Below, one piece after another: positions 27,034 through 36,623 of a stretch of DNA of 64,000 nucleotides. Source of the DNA: an uncultured Armatimonadota bacterium (lineage in GTDB: Bacteria; Armatimonadota; Fimbriimonadia; Fimbriimonadales; Fimbriimonadaceae); the NCBI GenBank assembly GCA_903904815.1, contig CAIVDU010000053.1, positions 245,662 to 309,661 of the forward strand, given 5' to 3'. Numbering within the stretch: position 1 is the first letter of the stretch; the number at the start of each line of letters is the position of its first letter. The position numbers and the translations under genes were made by a program. The notes beneath the pieces were generated by a model, which was given only the letters and a program-made list of their open reading frames with translations, was not told where the DNA came from and made no database searches.

Positions 27034-30000
27034 TCAAGCGTCGATGGGTTCGGGTACGACGCAAGTGGAAACGCGGACGAACCGTTCGGCATCGAACTTG
27101 GCCAGCAGTTTCTTAGCCTTGGGACTACCTGTCTCCGCGATGTGCTCTTCTAAAAGGGCTTTGACGAGTGCGACATCGTCCCCGAGAGGCTCCGCCTTAA
27201 CGTAGTCGCGATTAAGTGCCCACGGATCGTAGTCCAGAAGAAACACCTTTCCTCCCGTCATTCCAGATCCCAGGTTTGCGCCAGTCGAACCCAGCACGAG
27301 AGCAGTTCCTCCTGTCATGTACTGGAATGCGTTAGCCTCCACTCCTTCGACGACAACCCTCGGCCCGGATCCTTCGGTGCTCTTTCGGAAGCAGATGCCG
27401 AACCGGTTTCCGCCGCGAGCAGCGATGTAGGCCTTTCCGCCCCTCGCGCCGTATCCGAACGTGTTGCCGACAACCGTCAGACTGCCATCATTGTCTTGCG
27501 GAACAATGACAAGCTTTCCGCCATAGGTGGCGGTGAAGCAGGAATCGGCAGCGACGCCATCCAGGCGACAGTCCATCCCGTTCACCATATAGGCCGCGTA
27601 GAAATGGCCGGCCGCTCCCTGATGTCGGAACTTGATCGCACCTTGATCAGAGATTCCGAGATCGCCCTTAGCACGGGCGATCACACCAGCCGCCCCCATG
27701 GCGACGCAGCGGTCTTCATTGGTCAGTTTCTCGCAGATTTCGACCGTCTCACCGCGAAGGGCTGCCTTCGCCGCTTCGTGCTCTTGCACCCGCAGCTTCG
27801 GCATGTGCTCTCTGCTTTGCGCCGCATAGTCTCTCTTCTGGGAGAATCCTGCCGGCGCACCGAGGATCGCCTCGAAGTCCATAATCGCGGCCTTGCCCTG
27901 AAGGTTTGGTTTTCGCTCAAGCAGGTCGCGTCGACCAACCATCTCATCGATTCGGCGGATGCCGTGAGCGGCCATCAGCTCGCGGACCTCTCGGGCCACG
28001 AACCGCAAGTACCGAGCGATGTGCTTCGCTCTTCCGGAGAACTTTGCGATATGGGCAGGGTCCTGAGTCGCCACGCCGGGAGTGCATCCGAGACGTCGCT
28101 TGCCACTTGGATCGGCCGGGTCGGGTCCCGCGAGGTGGCACTTGCGGAGCATGGAGCAGCCAATTGCCATCAGCAGGCTCGTTCCGAAGCCGACTCGGTC
28201 AGCGCCCAACAGGAACAACTTGAGGACCTGTTCACCGTTCTGAATGCCTCCGTCCACGCTGAGCTCAATTCGGTGCCGAATCCCTTCCTCAACCAGGGTG
28301 TCCTGTACCGTCGGAAGGGCGGCTACGAGCGGGATGCCCGCATGCTTCTGGTCGACCCGCTTTGCTGCGCCCGTTCCACCGCAACCATCGCTGAGATGAA
28401 GACGATTTGCGCCAGCATGGACGCCGCCAAGCGCAACCATCTCGACCCCATGTGTCGCCACGTACTTCAGAGAGCAGTTAACGTCTGGGTTGAGATGACG
28501 CCAGCTCTCCAGCATCAGCTTTACGTCCTCGATCGAGTAGAGGTTGTGGTTGATAGGAGGCGAGACCAGTTCATAACCTGGTTCGCAGCCGCGCTGCTGG
28601 GCCACCGTGTGGCTGACCTTTCGGCCAGGAAGTTGTCCGCCCTTTCCAGGCTTTGCGCCCTGGGCAAACTTGATTTCCGCTTCCAGGGTCCTTGACGCCG
28701 TCATTGGAGTGATCGTGAATCGACCACCCGCGTATTGAATGCTCGTATTGCCGTCTCGAGTACCGATGCGAGACTTTTCAAATCCACCCTCGCCGCTGTT
28801 CGCGAACGGGCCCATCCCTTGGGGAATAGGCAGTCCCGCTGATTTCAGATGGATCTGGCAGTACCGCTTAAGCAGGTTCATCGCCCGAGCGACGGTCCGG
28901 TGAGCAGGGCCTGACAAGGCGCCTTCGCTCATTCCCGGCGCCATGAATCGCCAGATGATGTTCTCCTCCGGCTCTACTTCATCGAGCGGGATTGCCTCGC
29001 GTGATTTGAGGGCAATGCAGTCGAGCAAAGTGATCGGCTCTCGTCCGGAAACCAGACTGCTGTAGTCTGCGTAGGCCTCCCAAGAGCCAGGAACCGATCC
29101 GTGAATCTTCTTGGCATAGCCGCTGGCGGCATGAATGGTTCGAACGATCTCCGCGTTATTGGAGTGAGGTCTGCCCGCCCGGCTGTGCCGGAACTCGCCA
29201 ACGTCAACCAACTCTCCAACCACCAGCTCACCGGTCTCGGTGAGCCCGAACGCTCCTCGGTGGAATCCGAGCCATTCGCGATCGAGAACTTCGATGCCAA
29301 TTCCTGCGAGGTGGCCGGGAACTCCGGGGAACTCTCGGTCGAGAAGGCTCCGGTCGAGGCCGATCGCTTCGATGAGGCGTGCCCCGCAATAGGCCGAGGC
29401 CGGTGTCACGCCCATCATGGACATGACCTCGGTGAAACCACCCCGAATGCCCTTGAGATAGTTGTATTCATGCTCACCAGCCGTGGCAATTCCCAACCAG
29501 GGGCATACCGCGTCCGCGCCAAGGGCAATGAGGAGCGCACACTGGTGGATGTCCCAAGCGCCGGTGTCGGCGACGATCCCGACTCGGTGCCTCTTCCCCC
29601 GCTCAACAAGCCGAGAGTGCAGTCGGCTAACGACTCGAAGCATCTGAGCGGCCGCATTGGTAGAATCCACCGCCCGGTCGCTGAGAACGATCACCGAGTA
29701 TCCGTCGACCAAGGCGGACGCCTGCTCGATCACGTCGGTCAGCTTCATCTCAAGGCCGATAGCGCCTTCCGTCGCGTCGAAGCACAGCGAAACCGTAGTC
29801 ACATCCTCACGGGATGAGAGCCAGCCCAGTTCACCAGATCCAAGGATCCGATTCTTGAAGCTGAATACTGCCCGACCTCCGTCGGTCCACAGTCCAGACC
29901 GGTCTCCCAGGGAAACTGATGGGTCGAACACCCAGGCGTCACGAATGGGATCGATCGGAGGGGAAGTCTCTTGGGCAAATCGAAGAGCAAAGTGGTCTTC

Positions 30001-31500
30001 GATGCGACGAGGTAACGCGTTGAGCAAGGCAGCCGGAGACGTGTCATCTCCCATCGATCCGATCGCTGGCTTACCGGTCGCGATGAGGGGGCTCATGACC
30101 ACATCGATGTCTTCCTTGTTCATGCCGAAAGCGCGTTGCGTTCGGACGAGATCCGGAATGCTGATGGGCTCGTCAATCGCTTGTCCCACCACCACGCGTT
30201 GACCCGGTGTTGGGAATGACAGGCGCGAGAGGTCTTCATGAACGGCTTCGTTGTTCATGATCACGCCGTCCCGAAGGCGAACTTTGACCGTTTCCCCGGG
30301 TCCGAGCAGTCGTTGCTCCTCAAGCTTGCCACGCGGGAAGGTGCCAGTTGGTTCACTGAGGGCAACCGCAAAATCTTTCGTGGCGGCAAACCACAGGGGG
30401 CGGAGTCCGTTTCGATCGAGGTGTGCGACTGCTTCGTCTCCATCGCATCCCACCACCGCGGCAGGGCCATCGCAAGCGCCGAGGAACACGCTCATCGAGC
30501 GGTAAAACTCTTCAAGCTTGCTGTCGCTTCGGATGTTGGACAGCGCCTCCGGCAGTAGGGCAAGCATCCCTTGAGAGATCGACATGCCTCCCGCGATCAA
30601 CGCGATGAGCATGTCGTCAAGATTGGCGGTGTCACTTCCACCTTGGCAGACGACGCTTTGGACTCGGGCAGCAATCGGCGCCAGTTGAGGGTGCTGGTCG
30701 GTGATCTGGGCGATCAGGTCGCGTCCGATCGCTTCCATCCAGGCCACGTTCCCTTGAATCGTTGCGATTTCGCCGTTGTGAGCGAGCGCCCAGAACGGTT
30801 GCGCGCGTCGCCAAGCGGTGGTGGTGTTGGTGCAGTACCGGCTGTGGAACAGAACGAATCGGGAGGAGTAGTGCTCATCCTGCAGGTCCGGATAAAACTC
30901 CGCGATGCGGGACAGTTCGACCAATCCCTTGTAAACCGTGGTGCGGTTCGAGAGGCTCACCAGAGAGAACTCGTCTCCCGCGATGTCGGCCAAGGTGCGA
31001 TCCAGCGCCAGACGAAGCAGGTAGCGACTGGCGAACCACCCATCCTCGCTTAAGCCTTCAGGACGTCGGAAGATCGCTTGGCGCACAACCGGAACCGTTC
31101 TTCTTGCCGGTCCGTTGGCCGGTAGGGCATCGGGATTCGTAGGGACGTCGGCCCACTGCAATATGTCAGATCCGGCGAGGCGGGCGAGTTCTTCGACTAC
31201 GTCCACGCACCTTCGGCGCATCGGTCCTTCGTAAGGTAGGAAGAACGTTCCGAGGGCTACGTCATGCTGGGCGATGAGCTTAACGTGATTTGGAAACCGG
31301 TCCAAGAGGAGCGCCCAAGGAATATCGGTCTGGACGCCAGCCCCGTGTCCAGGAGCGCCACGGTGATCAAATCGTTTACACAGGTTGAGGCCTTCTTCCA
31401 CAACCTGCCGATCTGCGGCGCCCTTTCGGGTAGCGACGAATCCAATTCCGCAGGCGTCCGCTTCAAGGACGTTGCGGCCATTCTTCTTAACGTAGTACAT
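27034..31500 (-). CDS. gltB: Glutamate synthase large subunit with enlarged 3Fe-4S loop
   Basis: Converts glutamine and 2-oxoglutarate to two glutamates. The product contains the N-terminal glutaminase domain with the catalytic cysteine in EADACGIGFVATRKG, a central domain, the FMN barrel (KPGKGGQLPGRKVS; VSPPINHNLYSIEDVKLML; DGGIQNGEQVLKLFLLGADRVGFG) and the C-terminal beta-helix (GAAGHFYAAYMVNGMDCRLDGVA). From ATG 31500 the propeptide is 16 residues; a GTG at 31572 is another candidate start giving 40. The cluster cysteines have spacing C-x5-C-x17-C rather than the usual C-x5-C-x4-C: an extra 13 residues (GPDPADPSGKRR region) separate the second and third. No gltD small subunit is adjacent, so the electron donor is unclear. 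Confidence 0.96.
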   Translation of the reverse strand: MYYVKKNGRNVLEADACGIGFVATRKGAADRQVVEEGLNLCKRFDHRGAPGHGAGVQTDIPWALLLDRFPNHVKLIAQHDVALGTFFLPYEGPMRRRCVDVVEELARLAGSDILQWADVPTNPDALPANGPARRTVPVVRQAIFRRPEGLSEDGWFASRYLLRLALDRTLADIAGDEFSLVSLSNRTTVYKGLVELSRIAEFYPDLQDEHYSSRFVLFHSRYCTNTTTAWRRAQPFWALAHNGEIATIQGNVAWMEAIGRDLIAQITDQHPQLAPIAARVQSVVCQGGSDTANLDDMLIALIAGGMSISQGMLALLPEALSNIRSDSKLEEFYRSMSVFLGACDGPAAVVGCDGDEAVAHLDRNGLRPLWFAATKDFAVALSEPTGTFPRGKLEEQRLLGPGETVKVRLRDGVIMNNEAVHEDLSRLSFPTPGQRVVVGQAIDEPISIPDLVRTQRAFGMNKEDIDVVMSPLIATGKPAIGSMGDDTSPAALLNALPRRIEDHFALRFAQETSPPIDPIRDAWVFDPSVSLGDRSGLWTDGGRAVFSFKNRILGSGELGWLSSREDVTTVSLCFDATEGAIGLEMKLTDVIEQASALVDGYSVIVLSDRAVDSTNAAAQMLRVVSRLHSRLVERGKRHRVGIVADTGAWDIHQCALLIALGADAVCPWLGIATAGEHEYNYLKGIRGGFTEVMSMMGVTPASAYCGARLIEAIGLDRSLLDREFPGVPGHLAGIGIEVLDREWLGFHRGAFGLTETGELVVGELVDVGEFRHSRAGRPHSNNAEIVRTIHAASGYAKKIHGSVPGSWEAYADYSSLVSGREPITLLDCIALKSREAIPLDEVEPEENIIWRFMAPGMSEGALSGPAHRTVARAMNLLKRYCQIHLKSAGLPIPQGMGPFANSGEGGFEKSRIGTRDGNTSIQYAGGRFTITPMTASRTLEAEIKFAQGAKPGKGGQLPGRKVSHTVAQQRGCEPGYELVSPPINHNLYSIEDVKLMLESWRHLNPDVNCSLKYVATHGVEMVALGGVHAGANRLHLSDGCGGTGAAKRVDQKHAGIPLVAALPTVQDTLVEEGIRHRIELSVDGGIQNGEQVLKLFLLGADRVGFGTSLLMAIGCSMLRKCHLAGPDPADPSGKRRLGCTPGVATQDPAHIAKFSGRAKHIARYLRFVAREVRELMAAHGIRRIDEMVGRRDLLERKPNLQGKAAIMDFEAILGAPAGFSQKRDYAAQSREHMPKLRVQEHEAAKAALRGETVEICEKLTNEDRCVAMGAAGVIARAKGDLGISDQGAIKFRHQGAAGHFYAAYMVNGMDCRLDGVAADSCFTATYGGKLVIVPQDNDGSLTVVGNTFGYGARGGKAYIAARGGNRFGICFRKSTEGSGPRVVVEGVEANAFQYMTGGTALVLGSTGANLGSGMTGGKVFLLDYDPWALNRDYVKAEPLGDDVALVKALLEEHIAETGSPKAKKLLAKFDAERFVRVSTCVVPEPIDA

Positions 31501-32090
31501 GTTCGGCCAAAGGCTCGCCGCAGCATCACGGTCATCCGTTCGCACGCAGCTCTGGGCGCGAAACAAGCTCACTATTTTACTACGGAATCAGACCGCCCCC
31601 TCACAAAGCACCCAGGAGGGGGCGAATACGATGCTCAAGGTCGCAAGAGCCGAAGATCCGAAGGAGAAACACCGTCGGCGTCTTAACAATTGCGCAAACA
31701 TTCCCTAAAAAGGGACCCAAATTTGAGGGGATCGTCTCTGCTAGGTGCTGTAAATTGTCAACGGGGCCTCACACCCACCCCAGTCGCGTCAACGCCAGAA
31801 GAGATTTCTCCAAAACCTTGCACGGAGTGTTAGATCCAGTTGAATCTTACGGTTAACCGAAATGTGGCAAATGTTCTCCGAATTTGCAAAGCGGCATGCT
31901 TCTCGGTTTGCGTAGTAACCTGCCAGTGCCTTTGGATGGGAGCCTTGGCGGTGACACCGGTCGGATCTCTCTCCGCCGGAAAGCACCACTCCACCAAGTT
32001 CCAAGGGTCAGGTACGCAGTCCTGGACAGAGCCAACGCGCCCCCGGTTAAGGTCTCGCCGTCGTCGGCGAAGGGAATAGCACCTAATACT
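31501..32090. other. Region between gltB and tRNA-Leu
   Basis: About 590 bases without a convincing gene. It holds the gltB leader with a hairpin at 31594-31624, a TTGACA-like box on the minus strand (31756-31761), and a 6-bp hairpin TCGCCG/CGGCGA at 32055-32070 just past the tRNA that may mark its transcript end. Frames on both strands are short and unrecognised. A 25-codon frame near 31631 (plus), preceded by GGAGG, is too weak to call. Confidence 0.4.
31594..31624 (-). promoter_or_regulatory. Hairpin in the gltB leader
   Basis: CGCCCCCTC and GAGGGGGCG form a perfect 9-bp stem with a 13-base loop, 22 bases upstream of the GTG and 94 upstream of the ATG start of gltB. No T-run follows on the minus strand. 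A leader or mRNA stability structure is possible; it fits no riboswitch class known to me. Confidence 0.35.
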
Positions 32091-32176
32091 TGGTGGGCGA
32101 GGAGAGACTCGAACTCTCACGTCTTTTGGACACTGGAACCTAAATCCAGGGCGTCTACCAATTTCGCCACTCGCCC
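32091..32176 (-). tRNA. tRNA-Leu, anticodon UAG
   Basis: On the minus strand the acceptor 5' GGGCGAG pairs with CTCGCCC, followed by discriminator A and an encoded CCA. The anticodon stem CTGGA/TCCAG closes the loop TTTAGGT, giving anticodon TAG. A long variable arm (class II, as for leucine) and the T arm with GTTCGAGTC are visible. Total 86 bases including CCA. Confidence 0.97.
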
Positions 32177-32199
32177 GACCGCAAAATAAGATACCTAGT

Positions 32200-32778
32200 T
32201 TACTCGGGTGGAGAAACCTCTCCCCATGCGGTCAGCTTCCTATCACCGATCTCTAGACGATGAAGCTTTGCCGGGATCGGAAGCATCTTCGCGTCCAAGA
32301 CGGGATTCAGAGTCTCCAGCCGGCTCGTCACTAATTGCTTGATGCCCACACCATGAGCCTTGACCGACTCAATGTCGATATAGATCTTGGATTCGTCCAC
32401 CACTCGAAGCGTACAAACCGCAGTCAAACTCAGTTCCACCAAAATCGTGATTGCCGCATCCACATGGACCCGGCCATCCGCTAACCGAACTTGGATCTTT
32501 TTTAGGCCCAACGAAGTGTTATTGGCGAGCATTTCTGTGATTGCCGCCTCCAAGACCACAATCCTCACCTTCGCTGGATTTGGGGCAACCAGCTTAAAGG
32601 GTGGGTGCGAAATCTGTACCGACTCACCGGTAATGTGCACCGACTGAACTTTGAGACCTAAGGGCAGTTCGACGTCGAACAGCTCAGCTTCAAACCGACC
32701 GATGCCGACAGATTTGGGCTGTTCCACGAGCCGAGATGATACCTGCCCCAAGTTTGATCCTCTTAGGTCTAAACTCAA
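32200..32778 (-). CDS. LmeA-like (DUF2993) lipid-binding protein
   Basis: A 192-residue protein made almost entirely of alternating hydrophobic beta strands (GLKVQSVHITGESVQISHP; VHVDAAITILVELSLTAVCTLRVV; IDIESVKAHGVGIKQLV), the pattern of DUF2993/LmeA proteins, which bind phospholipids at membranes. No signal peptide is evident. The ATG at 32778 is one start; a TTG at 32751, preceded by AGAGGA with a 6-base spacer, is at least as good and would avoid most of the overlap with the divergent gene. It follows just upstream of the tRNA on the same strand. Family assignment is by pattern and moderately secure. Confidence 0.7.
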   Translation of the reverse strand: MSLDLRGSNLGQVSSRLVEQPKSVGIGRFEAELFDVELPLGLKVQSVHITGESVQISHPPFKLVAPNPAKVRIVVLEAAITEMLANNTSLGLKKIQVRLADGRVHVDAAITILVELSLTAVCTLRVVDESKIYIDIESVKAHGVGIKQLVTSRLETLNPVLDAKMLPIPAKLHRLEIGDRKLTAWGEVSPPE

Positions 32779-32786
32779 CTCGTCCT

Positions 32787-34244
32787 ATGCTGTGGTTTTC
32801 TCCCGCACCCGCGCTCAAAGATAACGTCCCTCCCCCGATTCAGCGAGAATTTCGCGCCGCTTGGGTCGCCACCGTGGACAACATCGATTGGCCATCCAAG
32901 CGGACACTGACGACCGAACAGCAACAGCGCGAGATGATCCAACTTCTGGATGCGGCCGTCGGGATGCGGCTCAACGCGATCATCCTTCAAGTGAGGCCCT
33001 CCGCCGATGCCCTCTACCCATCAAAGCTGGAACCGTGGTCCGAATATCTGACCGGAAAGCAGGGCCAGGCGCCCAATCCTTACTGCGATCCGCTCAAGTT
33101 CGCCATCGACGAAGCCCACAAGCGCGGACTCCAACTCCACTGCTGGATCAACCCCTACCGGGCGGAGTCACCCGCGCAAAAGGGCCCGCTCAGTTCCACC
33201 CACATCGCCAAGACCAACCCCTCACTCGTGAAGCAGTACGGATCGTTCCTCTGGATGGACCCCGGTGAGCCGAAGGTTCAGAAACGAACTCTGGACGTCG
33301 TGCGCGATCTCGTTCATCGCTACGATCTCGATGGCATCCACATCGATGACTACTTCTATCCCTATCCTGAGGGCGGAAAGGATTTTCCCGACGATCGGAG
33401 CTACGCAAAGTATGTGAAGCAAGGAGGGAAGCTCGACCGGCCGAACTGGCGACGGCACAACGTCGACACTCTCGTCCATTCCATGTACGCGACCATCAAG
33501 CGCGAAAAGCGCTGGGTCCTCTTCGGTATCAGTCCGTTCGGAATCTACCGCCCCGGGATCCCTGAAGGCATTCACAGCGGCGTCGATCAGTACGCCGAGT
33601 TATACGCCGACGCCAAGCGATGGCTGAACGAAGGCTGGTGCGACTACTTCACTCCCCAACTGTACTGGGCAATCTCCGCCAAGGCCCAGAGTTACCCCGT
33701 TTTACTCAACTGGTGGGTCTCGGAGAACCTGAAAAACCGCCATTTATGGCCCGGCAACTACACCGGCCGAACGTCTCCCAAGTCATCCAATTGGAAACCC
33801 AAGGAGATCCTTGACCAGATCGAAGTCACGCGATCGACCCTCGGGGCGACCGGCAACGTTCACTTCTCGATGGACAGCTTCCTGAAGAACTTTAACGGCG
33901 TCGCCGATGCGATTCGAGGGGGAGCCTACGGCGAGACCGCGTTGGTTCCTGAGTCCAAATGGCTGAGTTCCGGGACCCCGGCCGCCCCCGTCATCACGAG
34001 CTTCGAAGGCAATGCCATCTCTTGGAAGCCAAAAGGGAAGGAGCATCCGATGTGGTTTGCCATTTGGGCCAAGTACGGCCAACTCTGGCGAAAATTCGTC
34101 GTGCCAGCCACTCAGACGCGGATGGAATTCGAGCCAGAGCTTCCGGCTGGGAAGCTAGAAAAGGTGGCAGTTGCAGCCGTAAGCCGATTAGGAGTCATGA
34201 GCCCATGTGCCGAACCGCAATTCGAAACCGGTAAGTCGCGTTAG
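32787..34244 (+). CDS. GHL10-type glycosyl hydrolase (DUF187)
   Basis: A glycosidase-like TIM barrel of about 485 residues. It shows the GHL10 signature start REFRAAWVATVDNIDWPS, the NAIILQVRPSADALYPSKLEPWSEYLTG segment, GLQLHCWINPYRAE, HRYDLDGIHIDDYFYPYPE and FGISPFGIYRPGIPEGI. Proteins of this family are thought to act on peptidoglycan or related glycans outside the cell; the catalytic residues are probably acidic residues in the GIHIDDYF strand. The C-terminal about 80 residues look like a fibronectin-type beta module. The frame is open to an ATG at 32736, which would add 17 residues and overlap the divergent gene; ATG 32787 is taken here with some doubt. The end overlaps the kinase stop. 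Confidence 0.88.
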   Translation: MLWFSPAPALKDNVPPPIQREFRAAWVATVDNIDWPSKRTLTTEQQQREMIQLLDAAVGMRLNAIILQVRPSADALYPSKLEPWSEYLTGKQGQAPNPYCDPLKFAIDEAHKRGLQLHCWINPYRAESPAQKGPLSSTHIAKTNPSLVKQYGSFLWMDPGEPKVQKRTLDVVRDLVHRYDLDGIHIDDYFYPYPEGGKDFPDDRSYAKYVKQGGKLDRPNWRRHNVDTLVHSMYATIKREKRWVLFGISPFGIYRPGIPEGIHSGVDQYAELYADAKRWLNEGWCDYFTPQLYWAISAKAQSYPVLLNWWVSENLKNRHLWPGNYTGRTSPKSSNWKPKEILDQIEVTRSTLGATGNVHFSMDSFLKNFNGVADAIRGGAYGETALVPESKWLSSGTPAAPVITSFEGNAISWKPKGKEHPMWFAIWAKYGQLWRKFVVPATQTRMEFEPELPAGKLEKVAVAAVSRLGVMSPCAEPQFETGKSR

Positions 34245-35479
34245 CCCAAAGGGAGAACAACCGTGAACGTGGAGCCGCGATTCAGCGCGCTGTCAACTTT
34301 AAGTTCTCCCCCGTGAGCCTCGACGATGTGCTTGGCAATGCTAAGCCCCAAGCCGGTACCGCCGGTGTTGCGACTGCGTCCCTTGTCAATCCGATAAAAC
34401 CGCTCGAAAATTCGGGGAAGGTGCTCGCTCGCGATGCCGATTCCCGTGTCTTCCACACTGATCTCGGCGACATCTTTCTTTTGCTTGACCGTGACCACAA
34501 TCGATCCCGTATTGGTGTAGTTGATCGCGTTCTGAATGAGATTCAAAGCAACCTGGACCATCTGAGCCGTGTTCGCCTCAATCAGGCACTCCTTCGCCCC
34601 GTCGTATCGCAGCTCGAGTCCCTTTCGATGTGCCGAGGCCTCAAGTTGAACAACGCTAGCTCGAAACACGTCCGCGATGTCGCATCCGTGTTTGCGGACT
34701 GGGTTGGACTCCGCCGCACTCAGAATCAGAAGGTCCTGCGACATCAAGGACAGTCGATCGACCTCGTCGATGATCTTTGTGAGATACCGCTCGGACTGAG
34801 TTGCCTTTTCCGCATCATCCAGCAGCGTCTCCGCCATCGACCGAATGAGCGTCATCGGCGTGCGAAGCTCATGCGACACATTGGCGACGAAGTCCTGCCG
34901 GATTCTCTCGAGCCTTCGCAGGTCCGTGATATCGTAGACCGACAAAAACACTTTCCCCGGATCCTCTGGGTTAACCCACGCCTTAACCAGTCCGACCCTC
35001 TCCTTCGGAAAAGAAAACGACAGTTCCGACCGCTGGGGTTGTTCCGTCCTCTGAGCATCGAGGGCGATGCGTTCCAGGTCGTGCGAAAGGGTCACCGCGA
35101 GCACGGGTCGGCCTCTCGGGTCACGGAAATCGAACAGCTCCGAGGCGCGTCGATTAGCGTAAACGATCTGCCCCCGAGAATCGCAAATGAACAACGCCAC
35201 TTCCAGCCCATCCGCCAAGTTGTCGACTGCCCGTTGCTGGGCCTCTAACTGAGACTGAAGAAGTTCAGATTGCGCATGCAGGCTCGAGAGTTGGTTGACC
35301 TTTTCGCCCATTTGGCGGGCGGTGTTTAGGCCAAGCGCAATCGCGAGTCCACCGCCCGCAAATCCGATGATTACGGCAGGAGTGTTACCATTCGAGGCGA
35401 CAAGCGCTGACACCAGGCACAAAATCACCCCACCACCGTAGGACAGCAGCGGTACCCAGGACGTGGCGCGAAGTCTCAC
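34241..35479 (-). CDS. PhoR-like sensor histidine kinase
   Basis: A 412-residue membrane sensor kinase. Two hydrophobic helices at the N-terminus (about 8-48), a PAS domain (about 82-175, LADGLEVALFICDSRGQIVYANRRASEL), HisKA with the phospho-acceptor in FVANVSHELRTPMTLI, and HATPase_c with N box (NLIQNAINYT), G1 (VEDTGIGI) and G2 (GGTGLGLSIAKHIV). The domain order is that of PhoR. No response regulator is adjacent, so it is an orphan here; the partner must be elsewhere. There is almost no extracytoplasmic loop, so the signal may be sensed in the membrane or by the PAS domain. Confidence 0.93.
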   Translation of the reverse strand: MRLRATSWVPLLSYGGGVILCLVSALVASNGNTPAVIIGFAGGGLAIALGLNTARQMGEKVNQLSSLHAQSELLQSQLEAQQRAVDNLADGLEVALFICDSRGQIVYANRRASELFDFRDPRGRPVLAVTLSHDLERIALDAQRTEQPQRSELSFSFPKERVGLVKAWVNPEDPGKVFLSVYDITDLRRLERIRQDFVANVSHELRTPMTLIRSMAETLLDDAEKATQSERYLTKIIDEVDRLSLMSQDLLILSAAESNPVRKHGCDIADVFRASVVQLEASAHRKGLELRYDGAKECLIEANTAQMVQVALNLIQNAINYTNTGSIVVTVKQKKDVAEISVEDTGIGIASEHLPRIFERFYRIDKGRSRNTGGTGLGLSIAKHIVEAHGGELKVDSALNRGSTFTVVLPLG

Positions 35480-36017
35480 TATTCGTTCGGACGGATGAAC
35501 ATGACAAATTGACGCAACCGATTCTCAGAATCAGGAACTTTAACCTTTCTGGCCCAGATGAACTCGATATTTAACCGTCAGAAGCCAAACCATCAAAATG
35601 TTGCCCTAGTGGCCCACCCGTGGCATCGTCTCCGCCCAATGGTACGTCTGGATGATGCGTCCTACGATTTATGTTGATTTGAATCCTGTAGGTTGCCATT
35701 GGCCCCAGAAACTTATATGTAGTTCGCGTGCTCTCTTCTTTCCTATTTCCAAGTATCAATGAACCGCGTGCCCTTTCGGAATCAGCTTGATTGCACACTT
35801 TACGTGAGGCCAGCTAAGGATCACCTCTTGACCTCGGAAAGTCCATTCATTGGGTGTTTTGAGGTTCCCGCCCACTCGGTTGCCTGGCTTTGGCTAGAAG
35901 TAAAATTCGAAACAGCTGGCGCAAGGCTCGACCCGAACGGGAGTGTCATTGTCGAGACGACCAGTAATCAACCTGAACTAGCTAACTAAGGGATAATCCT
36001 GGAACTCGAGCGATCAG
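35480..36017. other. Low-coding region between kinase and cadD
   Basis: About 540 bases with locally lower GC. Apart from one small frame (35759-35989, listed separately) nothing convincing is seen: no terminator with a T-run, no repeat and no RNA gene. The promoters of both divergent neighbours must lie here. Confidence 0.4.
35759..35989 (+). CDS. Possible small protein
   Basis: A 76-codon frame with a protein-like segment CFEVPAHSVAWLWLEVKFETAG. The start ATG at 35759 has no clear Shine-Dalgarno, and no family is recognised. It ends 28 bases before cadD. Local base composition is more AT-rich than in the neighbours. Reality uncertain. Confidence 0.3.
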   Translation: MNRVPFRNQLDCTLYVRPAKDHLLTSESPFIGCFEVPAHSVAWLWLEVKFETAGARLDPNGSVIVETTSNQPELAN

Positions 36018-36623
36018 TTGGCCAAGTTGGCCCTTCACCAACCCATGCTTAGTGCGCTCTTGGTCGGATCCGCCGCGTTCCTCTCCACCAATCTGGACGA
36101 TCTCGTAGTTCTGCTGGCGCTCTGGACAGACCCTAACTCGCAAAGGAGGGAAGTGCTCCTCGGCCAACTCGTGGCGACTACGGTGCTCGTCGGAAGCGCA
36201 TTGGTCGTGTGCTCCGTAGCAATCGTGATTCCCGAAAGGTGGTTGGCCCTGACCGGTGTTCTCCCCATCGCGGTGGGCGCGAAGAGAATCTGGGACCGCA
36301 AGGCAGACGAGGAAGACGATGACCAGGCCCCTTCCCGGCGCTTTGGATGGCTTGCCGTCATGCTCGTGACGCTGGCCAACGGCGCCGACAACATTGCCGT
36401 CTACTCGGCCCTGTTCGTGCGCAAGACGGTCTGGACACTTCTCGCGTTGACGCTTCTCTTCCTCGTTTTAACCGTGCTCTGGTGCGAAGCCACGCGCTTA
36501 ATCGCCCGTCATCCCAAGGTAATCCATCGCCTTCAGCGTCTCGGTGACCGAGGAGTGCCTTGGATCCTGATTCTTATCGGCATCTACCTTCTTGTCTCGA
36601 AGGGTTTGCTGGGGCAAACTTAA
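36018..36623 (+). CDS. CadD-family cadmium resistance transporter
   Basis: A 201-residue membrane protein with about five to six helices and both family signatures: AFLSTNLDDLVVLLALW near the N-terminus and TLANGADNIAVYSALF in the middle. The loop between (RKADEEDDDQAPSR) is strongly charged. CadD proteins lower intracellular cadmium; some members may move other cations. The stop overlaps the stop of the converging YetF gene by four bases. No metal-responsive regulator is adjacent. Confidence 0.9.
   Translation: MAKLALHQPMLSALLVGSAAFLSTNLDDLVVLLALWTDPNSQRREVLLGQLVATTVLVGSALVVCSVAIVIPERWLALTGVLPIAVGAKRIWDRKADEEDDDQAPSRRFGWLAVMLVTLANGADNIAVYSALFVRKTVWTLLALTLLFLVLTVLWCEATRLIARHPKVIHRLQRLGDRGVPWILILIGIYLLVSKGLLGQT

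Noticed and set aside
31499..31708. A short plus-strand frame with GGAGG before an ATG near 31631 (25 codons).
   Set aside because: Too short and basic to distinguish from chance; the GGAGG is part of a hairpin in the gltB leader.
31830..32070. A possible structured RNA downstream of the tRNA on the minus strand.
   Set aside because: No match to 6S, SRP, RNase P or tmRNA signatures could be seen, only one small hairpin.
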